DNA of 49,566 bases, taken from positions 1-49,566 of IMG/VR virus record IMGVR_UViG_3300025732_001505. One strand, given 5' to 3'. The notes below the pieces were generated by a model that saw only the letters and a list, made by a program, of their open reading frames with translations, made no database searches and had not been told where the DNA came from. Each line of letters opens with the position of its first letter. Position 1 is the first letter of the stretch. A program made the position numbers and the translations under genes. The stretch comes from a virus. Shown here in pieces: positions 13,477 to 23,900 of the stretch.

Positions 13477-14275
13477 AAACACGGCGGACGATGCGACTGC
13501 CAAGCGCAAGGTCTTGCTCTACGGTCATCACGGCTGGGGCAAGACAACGCAGATGAAGTATTTCCAAGATGCCTACGGCAAGGGATTCATCATCAGCGGA
13601 GAGAGCGGCTTGTCTTCCATCCGATCAGCCAACATCGACTACCTCCCATTCACCTCGTGGGGCGGCAAGAGTGACCCAGCCAAGGATGAGTATTCGTTCA
13701 TCGACATCTTCAAGTGGACACGCACCGAAGACTTCAAGAAGCGCGGCTACACATGGATTGGCATCGACTCCCTGACCGAGCTATCCGACATGTCGTTCAA
13801 GCATGCGGAAGCAGAGGCAGAAGAGGTTGCCAAACGTGCTGGCAAGAAGAACGCCGATGGCTTTGCAGTGTGGGGCAACCATGCTGCACAGTTGATCGGA
13901 GCATGTAAGGCAGTACGCGACATGGACATGCACGTCATCGTTACATGCCTCGCAAAAGAAACCACAGACGAAAACGGTGAGACGGAGTTCTGGCCCATGG
14001 TTGCTGGCAAGGCGACCATGCAACAACTACCGGGCATCTTCGATTGTGTATTCTGCGGTGTCCGTGTGACGAAAGAGGTGGACGGTAAACAGCGCGTCAT
14101 GCGCTACACCATCACCGATGAAGTGCGCGGCTGGCACGGCAAGGTTCGAGATGAGAAGCGTCGTCTCAAGCCGGTCGAAACCAGCGGCAACATCGTCGAG
14201 CTTCTTCAGCGCCTTGACATGGATGACAACGAGTGGGCGCGTATTTCTCAATCAACCCAGTCCAAGGAGGACTAA
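13463..14275 (+). CDS. Sak4-like RecA-fold ATPase
   Basis: The protein has 270 residues. The ATG at 13463 is six bases after AAGGA; an ATG at 13448 precedes that site. The Walker A GHHGWGKTT lies at residues 21-29, followed by a GKGFIISGESGLSS strand and helix, a Walker B-like YTWIGIDSLTEL strand near 100, and HVIVTCLAKE. This is the single-core RecA fold of Sak4/AAA_24 proteins, which act with SSB-like proteins in phage single-strand annealing recombination. The next genes are a DUF669/SSB-like protein and a Cas4-like exonuclease, the classical partners, so the module looks complete. Confidence 0.85.
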   Translation: MFNPKNTADDATAKRKVLLYGHHGWGKTTQMKYFQDAYGKGFIISGESGLSSIRSANIDYLPFTSWGGKSDPAKDEYSFIDIFKWTRTEDFKKRGYTWIGIDSLTELSDMSFKHAEAEAEEVAKRAGKKNADGFAVWGNHAAQLIGACKAVRDMDMHVIVTCLAKETTDENGETEFWPMVAGKATMQQLPGIFDCVFCGVRVTKEVDGKQRVMRYTITDEVRGWHGKVRDEKRRLKPVETSGNIVELLQRLDMDDNEWARISQSTQSKED

Positions 14276-14278
14276 ATC

Positions 14279-14773
14279 ATGGCATTCAGTTTCAAAGACC
14301 TCAACCTGTCTGGCGTAGAAGCAGCAAGCGCTGGCTCAGTTCTCAAGCCCGGTCGTCATGTTGTGACCGTGGCAGAAGCACAGATCAAGACGAGCCGTTC
14401 CAACGGCGCGATCTTGGAGTTGAAGTTGACCAATCAAGAGGGCGCAATTCGCCACTGGATCAATGTGCATGTACCAAACTCCGAGCAAGCAACACGCATT
14501 GGTCGCGAGCAACTCAAGGCATTGCTTGTGCACGGCGGTCACCCGAACCCCGATAACCCGGGCGGCGTGGAAAAGATTCGTGGTCTGACAGTTGGTGTGA
14601 GCGTTGGCTCAGACACATACACCGACAAGGATGGCAACGAGCGCACCGGAAGCAAGGTCAAGGGCTTCTTTGACCCATCGGAGGTCACCGGCAAGTCGAG
14701 CAAGCAAGCACCATCGTCTTCGCAAGGCGGCGGCGATGGGTTTGACGACATGAAGGACGACATCCCATTTTGA
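14279..14773 (+). CDS. DUF669/SSB-like recombination protein
   Basis: The protein has 164 residues; AAGGAGGA precedes the ATG at 14279. The first 120 residues form a beta-rich domain containing LELKLTNQEGAIRHWINVHVP, typical of DUF669 phage proteins. A Ser/Gly/Gln linker then leads to the acidic C-terminus MKDDIPF. An acidic tail ending in Pro-Phe is the hallmark of single-strand DNA-binding proteins that recruit partners through it. It probably coats ssDNA for the Sak4-like ATPase upstream. It is followed closely by a strong terminator. Confidence 0.85.
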   Translation: MAFSFKDLNLSGVEAASAGSVLKPGRHVVTVAEAQIKTSRSNGAILELKLTNQEGAIRHWINVHVPNSEQATRIGREQLKALLVHGGHPNPDNPGGVEKIRGLTVGVSVGSDTYTDKDGNERTGSKVKGFFDPSEVTGKSSKQAPSSSQGGGDGFDDMKDDIPF

Positions 14774-14782
14774 TGACAGCAC

Positions 14783-14812
14783 AAAAGGGGGGTGCTTCAC
14801 CCCCCTTTTTTT
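14783..14812 (+). terminator. Rho-independent terminator between SSB and exonuclease genes
   Basis: The stem GGGGGGTG/CACCCCCC (14787-14794 with 14798-14805) has a three-base loop, A-rich upstream flank and seven T after it. It lies directly before the next ribosome site, so it should reduce, not abolish, exonuclease expression. Confidence 0.9.
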
Positions 14813-14823
14813 AGGAACGAGAT

Positions 14824-15627
14824 ATGTTGAACGTCAGACAACTTGTGGATCAAGCCTATGAACGAGAGCAACGAAAAGAAAAACCCAGAACCTACATCGG
14901 TGCGTCGGCGGTCGGTGGTTCGTGCGAAGCCGCTATCGCTTACGGTTTTCGGGGCTACCCAGACACAGCCCCAGAACCAAGGCTCAAGCGAATCTTCCGA
15001 GACGGACACCGAATCGAAGAAACAGTTGTCTACGACCTCAAGAAAGCCGGACTCCATGTAATGGAGGTTGACCCAATGACTGGAGAACAGTGGACGTTCT
15101 CGTCTTACGAAGGCCACGCCATTGGGCATGCAGATGGATTGATTGAGTGCGACGGAGACACGATCCTTCTTGAGATCAAGTCGATGAACGACTCGAAGTT
15201 CAAGGAGTGCGAGAAGTCTGGCGTCAAGTTTTCGCATCGCCACTACTACGGACAGATTCAGTTCATGCTCGGCATGGCAAAGATCGAGAAGTGCTTGTTT
15301 GTGGCCTACAACAAAAACAATTCGGACTACCTATCAGAAGAGGTTTTGTTTGATGAGTTTGAATACGAGAACCTCAAGTCAAGAGTTGAGACGATCCTTT
15401 CCGGGAGAGCCAGAAAGGTGAGTCAAGACGAAGCTGACTGGAGATGTCGAGGGTGCTTCAAGTTTGATGCTTGCTGGAAAGGCAAAGAGCCTGAAGTGAA
15501 ATCTAAACGAACATGCGCAAACGCAAAGCCGTCAAAGCACGGAGAGTGGGTGTGCGATAAGGGATGTCAAGAATCATGTACCAACTGGACGAGATACGAA
15601 CCACTGGCAAAGGATTCTTCTATCTAG
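14824..15627 (+). CDS. Cas4-like PD-(D/E)XK exonuclease with Fe-S cysteines
   Basis: The protein has 267 residues. The nuclease core has His62, GHADGLI with Asp104, LLEIKS with Glu117 and Lys119, and a YGQIQFML helix, the RecB/Cas4 order. A lone Cys34 precedes the core, and Cys208, Cys211 and Cys217 follow it. This one-plus-three pattern coordinates the 4Fe-4S cluster in Cas4 and AddB. Further cysteines near the C-terminus (CDKGCQESC) may bind a second metal. It should resect DNA ends for the Sak4/SSB-like recombination pair upstream. No CRISPR array or Cas1/Cas2 is present. The last 64 bases overlap the next gene. Confidence 0.85.
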   Translation: MLNVRQLVDQAYEREQRKEKPRTYIGASAVGGSCEAAIAYGFRGYPDTAPEPRLKRIFRDGHRIEETVVYDLKKAGLHVMEVDPMTGEQWTFSSYEGHAIGHADGLIECDGDTILLEIKSMNDSKFKECEKSGVKFSHRHYYGQIQFMLGMAKIEKCLFVAYNKNNSDYLSEEVLFDEFEYENLKSRVETILSGRARKVSQDEADWRCRGCFKFDACWKGKEPEVKSKRTCANAKPSKHGEWVCDKGCQESCTNWTRYEPLAKDSSI

Positions 15628-15965
15628 CATCCCCGTATTCGCTTGACGGGGTCGCTACTGAAGAAGCCAAAGAACGTCGATTTGCGTCGGCGGTGAAGTG
15701 CCAAGCCTATTTGATGGAGAGCGGCGTTGATGTTTACTCTCCGATTGCGCACTGGCACGAGGCTCAAAAGACGATGAAGAAGCACGACACCAAATGGTGG
15801 CTTGCCAAGTGCCTGCCATTCTTGCGTGACTCAGAAGGTCTGATTGTTCTGATGTTGCCACTATGGGAAGTCAGTGCTGGTGTGAAGTGGGAAATTGAAT
15901 TCGCGCAAGCAAATGGAATGTCGATCTCGTACCTTCCAGACAATGTGTGGGAGGAGTCAAAGTGA
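15564..15965 (+). CDS. DUF1937 nucleoside-deoxyribosyltransferase-like protein
   Basis: The protein has up to 133 residues. The ATG at 15564 or the one at 15576 may be used; neither has a good Shine-Dalgarno at proper distance, and the gene starts inside the exonuclease gene. YLASPYS at about residue 20 and VYSPIAHW near 57 are the signature of DUF1937, related to nucleoside 2-deoxyribosyltransferases, with a Rossmann-like fold. SEGLIVLMLP and SAGVKWEIEFA complete the fold. The predicted role is in nucleotide or base metabolism, consistent with the dNMP kinase two genes later, but the activity is unproven. Confidence 0.75.
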   Translation: MSRIMYQLDEIRTTGKGFFYLASPYSLDGVATEEAKERRFASAVKCQAYLMESGVDVYSPIAHWHEAQKTMKKHDTKWWLAKCLPFLRDSEGLIVLMLPLWEVSAGVKWEIEFAQANGMSISYLPDNVWEESK

Positions 15966-16186
15966 ACGAACGAAAGAGAGTAGACCTTGTTCTTGAGGTC
16001 GTTGAACTTGAGCACGAAATTGACAGCGTGAAAGAGCGCATTCGAGACATCGAGTGGCGCATCGACCGTGGTGACACAACCGTCTCACACGATCATCGTC
16101 AGAAGGCGATTGATAAACACAGATGGCTGAGTCGTGAATTGGCTGAAAAACGTAAGGAGTTAATCAAATGCGAGTCATCGGTTTAA
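15962..16186 (+). CDS. Small coiled-coil protein
   Basis: The protein has 74 residues from the GTG at 15962, overlapping the preceding stop (GTGA), with GGAGG seven bases upstream. Apart from a short turn in the middle it is two charged helices with hydrophobic heptads, a likely antiparallel hairpin or dimer. It overlaps the dNMP kinase start by 19 bases. No function is assigned; it is probably co-translated with its neighbours. Confidence 0.65.
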   Translation: MNERKRVDLVLEVVELEHEIDSVKERIRDIEWRIDRGDTTVSHDHRQKAIDKHRWLSRELAEKRKELIKCESSV

Positions 16187-16752
16187 CAGGCCCAATGGGC
16201 TGCGGCAAATCAACTGTTGCTGCACATCTTGAGACGAAGGGGTACACCAGAATCAAGATGGCTGGCGTATTGAAAGAGATGATGCGAGCCATGGGCCTTG
16301 GCTACGAGCACATCGAGGGGAGCCTAAAAGAGGTTCCGTCTCCCTTGTTGTGTGGCAAGACTCCGCGCTTCGCCATGCAAACCATCGGAACCGAGTGGGG
16401 CAGGAACACTATTGGAGAAAACCTTTGGTGCAACATCTGGGTTGCTCAAGCTCTTCAGGCTTTGCGAACGCACTCGTTCGGAGTTGTGTGCGACGACATC
16501 AGGTTCCCGAATGAAGCTGACGCGCTCAAGTCTGTGGGCGGCGTACTCATTGAGGTCGTTCGCCCCGGTCATGAAAAAAGCGCGTCTCACGAATCGGAAA
16601 CCTTTGACGTAGTCCCAGAGATCAAACTGCTTAATGACCGCTCAATCGAGCATCTCATTTTTTCTGTTGACGCTTTGCTGGGCGTGATGCCTTCGGCTCA
16701 ACCGAGTCTTTTTTCGCAGGATGACGACGGGGTTTCTGGTCACCCTGTGTAG
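16168..16752 (+). CDS. Deoxynucleoside monophosphate kinase
   Basis: The protein has 194 residues; AAGGAG precedes the ATG at 16168. The P-loop GPMGCGKS lies at residues 8-15, followed by the base-selecting helix, a TPRFAMQTIGTEWGR motif near 70 and a VVCDDIRFPNEA motif near 108. All are typical of phage T4/T5-type dNMP kinases, which phosphorylate deoxynucleotides for DNA synthesis. The last 30 residues extend past the usual fold into DNA shared with an opposing gene. It closes the recombination operon and is followed by a strong terminator. Confidence 0.85.
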   Translation: MRVIGLTGPMGCGKSTVAAHLETKGYTRIKMAGVLKEMMRAMGLGYEHIEGSLKEVPSPLLCGKTPRFAMQTIGTEWGRNTIGENLWCNIWVAQALQALRTHSFGVVCDDIRFPNEADALKSVGGVLIEVVRPGHEKSASHESETFDVVPEIKLLNDRSIEHLIFSVDALLGVMPSAQPSLFSQDDDGVSGHPV

Positions 16753-16924
16753 AATCATTGGCATCAGTTGCCACTGAGTTCGGCGTCCCAACGGACGCCG
16801 TTTTTTTTGCCTCGTCTCCGCCGAATGCAGCAAGTCGTTTTCCCCATGAGTACATGGAGAAGGCTCGGCGCACATCGTTCCAGAACTTCACAATGTATGC
16901 AGTCATGATTGACCAGTACATCAT
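16655..16924 (-). CDS. Small late protein with basic tail, possible lysis accessory
   Basis: The protein has 89 residues. ATGATG at 16924 overlaps the stop of the holin gene, so it is likely coupled to it. The first 35 residues have a hydrophobic/aromatic segment (MMYWSIMTAYIVKFW) that could associate with the membrane. The rest is polar and ends in a Lys/Arg tail (KASRPAKRQQKK). It is the last gene of the late operon. Its position after holin and endolysin would suit a third lysis protein, but there is no recognisable spanin motif. The last 98 bases lie antisense to the end of the dNMP kinase gene, and the plus-strand terminator at 16781 falls inside it. Confidence 0.5.
   Translation of the reverse strand: MMYWSIMTAYIVKFWNDVRRAFSMYSWGKRLAAFGGDEAKKTASVGTPNSVATDANDSTQGDQKPRRHPAKKDSVEPKASRPAKRQQKK
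16781..16808 (+). terminator. Rho-independent terminator of the recombination operon
   Basis: The perfect stem CGGCGTCC/GGACGCCG (16781-16788 with 16793-16800) has a four-base loop and eight T. It stops plus-strand transcription before it collides with late minus-strand genes. It lies within the coding region of the opposing 89-residue gene. Confidence 0.95.
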
Positions 16925-17469
16925 TTGAGTCCCCTTTCCATAGCGTTTTGCATGGCCTCTGTCTTCTTGTCAGAGCCAGCGCTGGAGCCGAAGTAGTAGC
17001 TAACAACTTGGTCTGCTTTGGCGCTGACGTAGCCGATCAGCGTGCCGACAATGCCGGACATCACTGGGTCTTTGAGACCCTCGACCAATCCCGCAAGAAC
17101 CATATACACCGATGTCAGGAAGCCGCCAATGATGAGCGCAGCAAGAATGCGAGGAGTCCAGTCTTTGATCGCAGCTTCTCTGTCTCGGGCTGACTTTCTG
17201 TCATCCATCTCGATACGCTTGATGTCAACCTCAAGCTCTCGCATCTTGACCTCAAAGTCGAGGTTGGCTTTCTTCAATAGCAAGAGTTGGTCTGGCGTTG
17301 CACCAGCAACTGCTGCCGCAATTTTCGACTCGTCTGCTGCCTCGTCTCCGAGAAGGATGGTTGCAATCGTCTTGGCTGCAATGCCACCCATAGGGCCGCC
17401 GAGCGCGGCCCCCAGTGTTGGAGCAACTGCTCCGAGAATTCCTTTTGCTGCTCCCCATAGGTCTGCCAT
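16921..17469 (-). CDS. Three-TM holin (GTA_holin_3TM-like)
   Basis: The protein has 182 residues; the ATG at 17469 follows AAGGAGA. The N-terminal part is Gly/Ala-rich and hydrophobic (about residues 5-45). A charged coiled-coil segment follows (LLLLKKANLDFEVKMRELEV onward, about 60-100). Two further hydrophobic segments lie at about 105-125 and 130-152, and the polar tail has a YYFGSSAGSDKK motif. This is the pattern of the GTA/phage 3TM holin family. Such proteins open the inner membrane so that the endolysin upstream can act. The gene is preceded by the M15 endolysin gene and overlaps the next start. Confidence 0.8.
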   Translation of the reverse strand: MADLWGAAKGILGAVAPTLGAALGGPMGGIAAKTIATILLGDEAADESKIAAAVAGATPDQLLLLKKANLDFEVKMRELEVDIKRIEMDDRKSARDREAAIKDWTPRILAALIIGGFLTSVYMVLAGLVEGLKDPVMSGIVGTLIGYVSAKADQVVSYYFGSSAGSDKKTEAMQNAMERGLK

Positions 17470-17479
17470 GATCTTCTCC

Positions 17480-17929
17480 TTATGAAAGTTCAAAGTGCGG
17501 TGCGTCAATGAATGGACGCTTGTTTGATTTGCGGCAGAAGTCGATGTAGTACATCATCGCCTCCTCCATCGTTCCCCTCCACATGCGGATGTCAGGAACA
17601 TTCCACGCAGCGCCCCATCTGATTGCCACGTTCTTTTCGATTGCAGCCTGCTTCATCGCATCTGCGATGTCGTCGTAGAGGTTGTGCTCCCAACTGAGAC
17701 GACCATCAATGTAGGCAGCCAAGTCCACTGCCTTGCCGGTGATGTGCTTCGAGTTCATAGTCTGACTTGCGCCAGACTCGACGAGTTTCTTTTGCTCTTC
17801 CGGCGTTCTCAATCCCTGCGTCACACCAAAGTCGATCTTTGTGTACTCAATCGCCAGCTTGACGACATCGACAAGGTTCTTGTCGACGCCCTCAAGCCTT
17901 TGCTTGCTTCGTTCAGATAGTGCGAACAT
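17480..17929 (-). CDS. M15-family endolysin (L-Ala-D-Glu peptidase-like)
   Basis: The protein has 149 residues; the ATG at 17929 follows AAGGAG. TQGLRTPEEQ near residue 37, SKHITGKAVDLA (His62, Asp69) and APHFELS (His145) give the His-Asp-His zinc site of the M15/VanY-like peptidases used by T5 and other phages to cut peptidoglycan stem peptides. There is no signal peptide, so release should depend on the holin next to it. It lies 10 bases after the giant gene and belongs to the late operon. This is the second lysin-type enzyme in the window after the SleB-type one. Confidence 0.9.
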   Translation of the reverse strand: MFALSERSKQRLEGVDKNLVDVVKLAIEYTKIDFGVTQGLRTPEEQKKLVESGASQTMNSKHITGKAVDLAAYIDGRLSWEHNLYDDIADAMKQAAIEKNVAIRWGAAWNVPDIRMWRGTMEEAMMYYIDFCRKSNKRPFIDAPHFELS

Positions 17930-17938
17930 GGCTGCTCC

Positions 17939-20900
17939 TTACTTGAATGGATCACCGCCGAATGGGTCTTTGCTTCCACCGAACGGATCGTTGGACATAC
18001 CGTCAAAGTACGCTTTCTTCTTGCCGCCCTTGCTTGGTTGACCCATCAGGTCTGCGGCTGACTCTCGGAAGTCTCGGCTTCCACCAAGAACAGGGATGCG
18101 CGACGCAACCACTCGTGCGGCCTCGCGCTTCTGACCATTGGTGTCTGCGCCAGCAATCATGTCTTGCACGCCGCCAGCGACCTTGAAGCCACCGTAGGCA
18201 ACATCGTAAGACGGGCCGAGGATTGTGCCCATCATGCGGTTGAAGCCGTAGTTGCCGTTGTCGATCTGAGCGGCTGAGTTGAAGAACAGTTCGCCAACAA
18301 AGCCAAGGCCACCCATCGCCATCAAGCCCTCAACATACCAAGCGACCGCTTCGTACTTGTCCTTGATGTCTTCCTTGTCGACCAAGCCAAAGCCGACAGC
18401 AGCCTTGCCGACAACCGTCTTGTCGAGTGAGCGTGCACGCAGTTCTGGGCTGCGCTCGTCTTGACCGCCACGAGACTGAACAATGTCTTTGACGGCTAGA
18501 GCGGAAGCGCCGAGAGCAGAGCCTGCCGTCAGCATGTAGATCAGCGGCTTGGCATTGCCTTGCTTGGCTTCGTCCATGACGTAGCTGGTGAGACGACCCA
18601 TCATTACTGGGTACGACTTCAACTGGTAGACCATTGCACCCCAAGGAGTTTGTGCCCACAACGGAACATCGTTGGGGTCAGGGGTGAAGATCGCTTCGTT
18701 CGTGAACTTCATGACGGCGTAGCGCACTTGCGGGTTTTGCGCATAGGTGCGGATGTCGTCAACGCGAGGAGCACTCGGGCTTGCAAAGTTGATGTGACCG
18801 TCTGGCAGGTCTCGACCAGCCATGCCGTAGCGCTCCAAGAAGCGAACGGCTGTCTTGTAGCGTGCGCTGTCTACCGCGCCATTGTTGGCGTACTTGCGAG
18901 CAATCTCGATCTCAGACTTGAGGGCGTTGAAGCCAACCAGTGCTGCCACCTCACGCTGCATGTTCGTCCAAGGAGTTAGCAGTGTCAGGTTGAAGAAAGA
19001 GTTGCTGAAACGCTGAGAGCCATCGCCAGCCATATTGACCATGCGGTCGTGGATCAGGTTCTCGATGCCCACGCCAATGTCGCGAGCGGCGTTTCGGTAG
19101 GAAGGCTCTGCCCTGTACCACTGGCTCATGCCCTTTGCCCACGCTTGGAAGTTGCCAGAGCGGACGAGAGGCAAGACTGCATCAGGGATAGACGACAGAG
19201 TCGTGAAGCCCAACAGAGATACGGAGTTGAATGCACGCAGCTTGCGGCTTGCTTGGTAGATCAAGCCAGTGCCGTCAGTGCCGTCGATTGGGCGCTGGTT
19301 CAGCACGTTGACCATGTTGTCCATGAAGCGCAGGTCAGAAGCCGGGACAGGCTTCTTGAAGTCAGACAAGGCGTTGACCACCGCGTCGATTCTGAGACGA
19401 AGGTTTGATGCCATCGCCTCATCCATGTTCCCGAAATCGTAGTTGCTCAGAAGCTCCATCTTGGCGCGGTGCTTCATCTGCGCAGACGATGCGTTGGTGT
19501 CGCCCAGCATGTTGGTGACCTTCTTCACCAAGTCTCTGGTCTCCTCTTCGCCCAGCTTGATTGCGGGGACGATCAGGTTCTCAACGTCAGCAGAATGGAA
19601 GTATTCGCGGCGGTTGACGAAGATGTTCTTGTTGGAGCGCAACACGTTGACGGCTGCATCAACACCCATCTCTGCAACAGCGCGGTATGCGTTGTACGCA
19701 TGACCGCCAGCGCCGAACTCTTTTGCGAGTGTCAACTTGCGAGTTGTCTTGTTGTAGTAGCGGGCCAAGATTCCCTCAAGGTCATTGACCATGAAGGGGG
19801 TGAAGGCGGGCATGTCGCTTGCCTTCAAGTTGATGAACCGCTGGTAGAACGGATTCGAGAACTCGCGGTGAATGACGGAGTCAGCCGCCAAGTGACCGTC
19901 GTTGTCCAGAATCTTGTTGAAGATTTTGGTAGCCAACTCGTCTGCATCACGAGGGTCAAATGCGTCTCCATTCATGCGGTGATCTCGCATGATGTAAGAG
20001 CGCAACTCTTTCAGGAACGAATTGGGGTTCTCGCGAATTGCCTCCGCATCCCACATCTGCGGCACATAGGTGTCGGTGTAGCCGCGCATCGTTGCATCGC
20101 CGACAGGGATGCCAGCAGAACGCAGGCGCTCAAGCTCCGAGCGGAACGTGGTTTGGATGCGCTCTGCGATCATGCGCTCTTGCGGGCTGAGACGAGCCAT
20201 TGCCTGACGTCCTTGGCGCATTGCATCCAAGATTCTGGTGTGCGACGCAGGCTGACGAATCTTGATGTGAGAGCCAGCGGCTCCGCCAGCAATCATTCCA
20301 CCAAGACCACCAAGCACAGTTCCCACCCCGGGAAGTACGGCGCTGCCAGCGGCTGCGCCGCTCAGAGTACCGCCAACCAGAGGCATGGAGATCAAGCTCT
20401 TCTTGAACCATCGACCAACAGCATTGCCTGAATCTGGCAAAGCGCGAAGCTCAGACAGTAGCGGCTGCAAACGAGCAGAAAGGTCTGAGTTGTGACGGTC
20501 GTAGATGCTGCTTCCGGTCTGACCTTTGATTCGGTTTGCAAACCAGTGAGCGCCGAGACGACGGAGCACGGAAGAGTTTTCGCGGAGCACGTTGCCAACG
20601 GTGTTGGCGTGCACTACCTTCACGTCTTCAAGATCAAGCTCTTGCTTGCGGGTCATCTTCTTGACAACGCCTTGCAGCGCATCTGGGATGCCGAGTCGCT
20701 GAACTTCGTGACCAATGCCAACGTAGTCTTGGCTTGTGATGGTTCGGTTGAACGACTCCATCTCGTCTGCAAGACGATGAGTGATGCCCATGAGTTCGTC
20801 GCCAACCGTGCTGTTGTAGATGCCAGCACGCTCGTAATCGTATGTGTCTGCGTCGATGTGCTTGACTTGGTTGCTGTCAAACAAGACCATCGCGTCATGC

Positions 20901-23900
20901 TGACCAAGGCCATCAGGAGAAGGCTCGCTCACATGGTATGAGTCATAGCCAAGCTCGCGCATTGCAGATTGAAGTTTCGCTTTGGCTTCGGCAGAGTTGA
21001 CAGCCAATCCATCACGAACCATTGCGCTCTCCGTCAGCATCTCGAACAGGTCGGAGCCGCTGAACTGAGACGGAGCCTTGTTCACAATATCCTTGAACGC
21101 AGAGTCGGTCATGTAGTTGTGGTTGACCAAGTAGTCACCGAGCCACATGATGTTGTTGCCTTCTCCATTGAAGGAGTAGAACACGCCATCCCTGAAGTCG
21201 AATGACTCAGCCGCATGAACAAACAGCGGCATGACCTTCGGGTTGTATTTCAGGCCGGTTGCGTTTTGCAATGTAGACCATAGCGCGTGCTCTTCGGCGA
21301 TTGCGTTTTGCAAAGCCTTCTGTTTGTTCAGAAGCCCAAGCGCGGAGTCATCTGGATGCAAGTCTGCGATTGACTCGTTGTCCATGGATGTCTGAGCGCG
21401 ACGCTTTGTTTGCTCAGAGTACCCAGACAAAGTCATCTCTCGACTCATCTCGTCGATCTGATTGCGTTTCTCAACAATCATCTGCGCAAGCTCGTAGCCT
21501 TCGCGTCGTTTTGCGTCGAGCGGAGTTGCGTCGTCGATCATTCTGCGTATTGACGCAAGATGACCTGCTTCCGAGTAGTGCTTGCCAAGAGCCTGCGATT
21601 TGCTGACGTAGACCCCGGGGCCGAACAATGCGTCTGGCGCAGACGGTTCGAGGATCGGATCGAGCAAGCTGCCACGCTCCATGGCTGAACCATTTGGCGT
21701 GCCATGGTAGTAGATGAAGTCCATCAGGTCTTCGTTTGGAGAAGCCATGGTGAACTCGCGAGCCATCGCTTTCTTGGTGGCATCCATGGATGTCACGACA
21801 TCGCGGGCATAGTGTGGCGCAATCGACGCCATCACAGAGTAGTTGTTGGTGTTGTCGACGGCAGCCTTGAACGGAACCTTCGTCTTGTTCATGGAGAACA
21901 TGTCTCCGTAGAAAGTCAGACGACGGAACTGCTGACGAACAGTGTTCTTCTTCAGCAGGCCGTTGACGATGTAAGCGACGTACTCAATCAAGCGATCAGC
22001 CAGTGCGCTCAGTTGACCGCGCAAACGCAGAGGCTGCTCTCCGTTGCGAACTGCAAACATGTCGCCCTTTGCGACTCGCTCGCCGAGGTACTTCGCCCAA
22101 CCTTCAACAAACCACTCTTGAGCAGAACGATGAATGTCGCCAGCGCCGTACTTGGCTGCGATCTGCATCGCTTCGCGATTGCCCTTGATGAGGGCTTCGC
22201 TGTATTGCTTGGCAATCGTTTCCAACTGATCTTGATCGAACGTGGCGCGAACCACCATGTGACCGATCTCGTGCATCAAGTCGAATGGATCGCCAGTGCC
22301 GGAGCGCAGGCCAATAGCATAGCGGCGCAGGTCTTTGCGCAGCAAGTTGAAGCCCTCTCCGTCGAGTTGAGACATCTCCTTGAATGCTCCCCTCACGTCT
22401 TCAGGGGCGGTCAGGCCAGCCATGCGGTACACATCCTCCACAGTCATGAAGGTTGCGTTGTTGTTGACCAAGCCCTTTTCGGTACGTCCCATCAGGTTCA
22501 ACATGCGATACGCCATGGTGCGCATGGTGTACTCGGATGCTTTGTCACGATGAGTCAGCTTCATCAACGCTTCGCGGATGGCGACAGGCGCTGATGGAGG
22601 GATGCCGTTGTCTTTGTAGACGCCGATGTGCTGCTTCGTCTCAGTGTGCAGCGCACCGCCAACCCGGCTGTCTTGTGGCAGCAGGAACGGATCAGACTTG
22701 TCGCCAAGCCGCATCTGACGTGCGCGTAGTTCAACCGCAATCATGTCGACGCGAGCAGGGTCTGCTTTCTCAAATGCAGCAATCAGACCGTTGACCAACG
22801 ACTTGTTGGAGCGATCAGCCAGTTGTGAGAACTGCGCTGGGTCGTAAGCCTGCGCTGCTTTCGTGATCTCTGGCGAAGAGTTGATCTTGCGCATGAGTTC
22901 AGCAGAGAAGCCTTTGAAGCGAGAGTCTTGCGTGCCCATCTCAGCCATGGCCTTGACAAGCTGATTGACAGACATTTCGCGGATAGAGCTTGTAGACGCA
23001 GAGTCAAACGTCGCGTTGTTTGTGACCGCCGCGTTTTCCATGATGGTGTCGGCAGCATTGATGAGCGCATTGACGTTGACCTCTGCATTTGCGCTCGTGA
23101 TTGCCTTGCGGCGTTGAGCACGCTTGCGGTAGATGTTTCCAACTGCGCTGTCTCGTGTGCTGGTGATGACACCATTGGCAAGAATAGCCAGCCCGTCGCC
23201 AACATCCGTCTTGGGGAATGAGCGGCGGAACTGCTGACGCAGCGCTGTCTGGGCTTCGTTCAAAACCTCGACCGCTGCATTGCCAAGCAACTGAAGATCA
23301 ACTGGGTCACCAGTAAAGTTGCTCAGAGCCATCTCTTCCATTGAGCGGTTCTGACCAAATACTTCTGGGCCAAATGTGTCGTCTGCCTCTTGCGAAGCAA
23401 TCAGTCGGTCAAGCTCCGCCTTGGCAGCATCGTCATCGAGACTGAGTTGGCGCTTGCGCATGTCCGCTGTTGCACGCTGAATGTCGTACATGAGGCGAAG
23501 CATCTTGCCGCGAACAAAGTATCCATTGGGGTCGGCAGCCACATCAACCATGTCACCATTGGCGAGCGCCTTTTGACCGATGGTCTCTCCGCCGTCGAAC
23601 AGACGAACACGACCGCCGCCGCCAGTGCCGTCGGCCTTCTTCGGCAGGCGCATTGATCCGCGCTTGCCTGAGACAGCGAAGACCTCTGAGACGAAGTTGG
23701 CGCTGCCGGAGCCGTCTCCAGCCAAGACTGCAAGCAACTCTTCTGGCGTGCCAGAACGAATGGCGTTCTCGATCTTTGCCTTGAGCAGTTCGTAGTCGTC
23801 GAGCTTTTTGGCGATGAAGCCGGGACGACCACCAAGAGGTGCGAACTTCTTCGCCACCTTCTGGTACTTGAGGCCGCTCGTCTCCTCGTCGGGCATGATG

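Noticed and set aside
14824-15627. CRISPR-Cas remnant because of the Cas4-like gene
   Set aside because: No direct-repeat array, Cas1 or Cas2 is visible; the neighbours are recombination genes.
19469-22594. Antisense ORFs of about 300 codons inside the giant gene
   Set aside because: The residue composition is that of a shadow frame, with no ribosome sites or recognisable domains.
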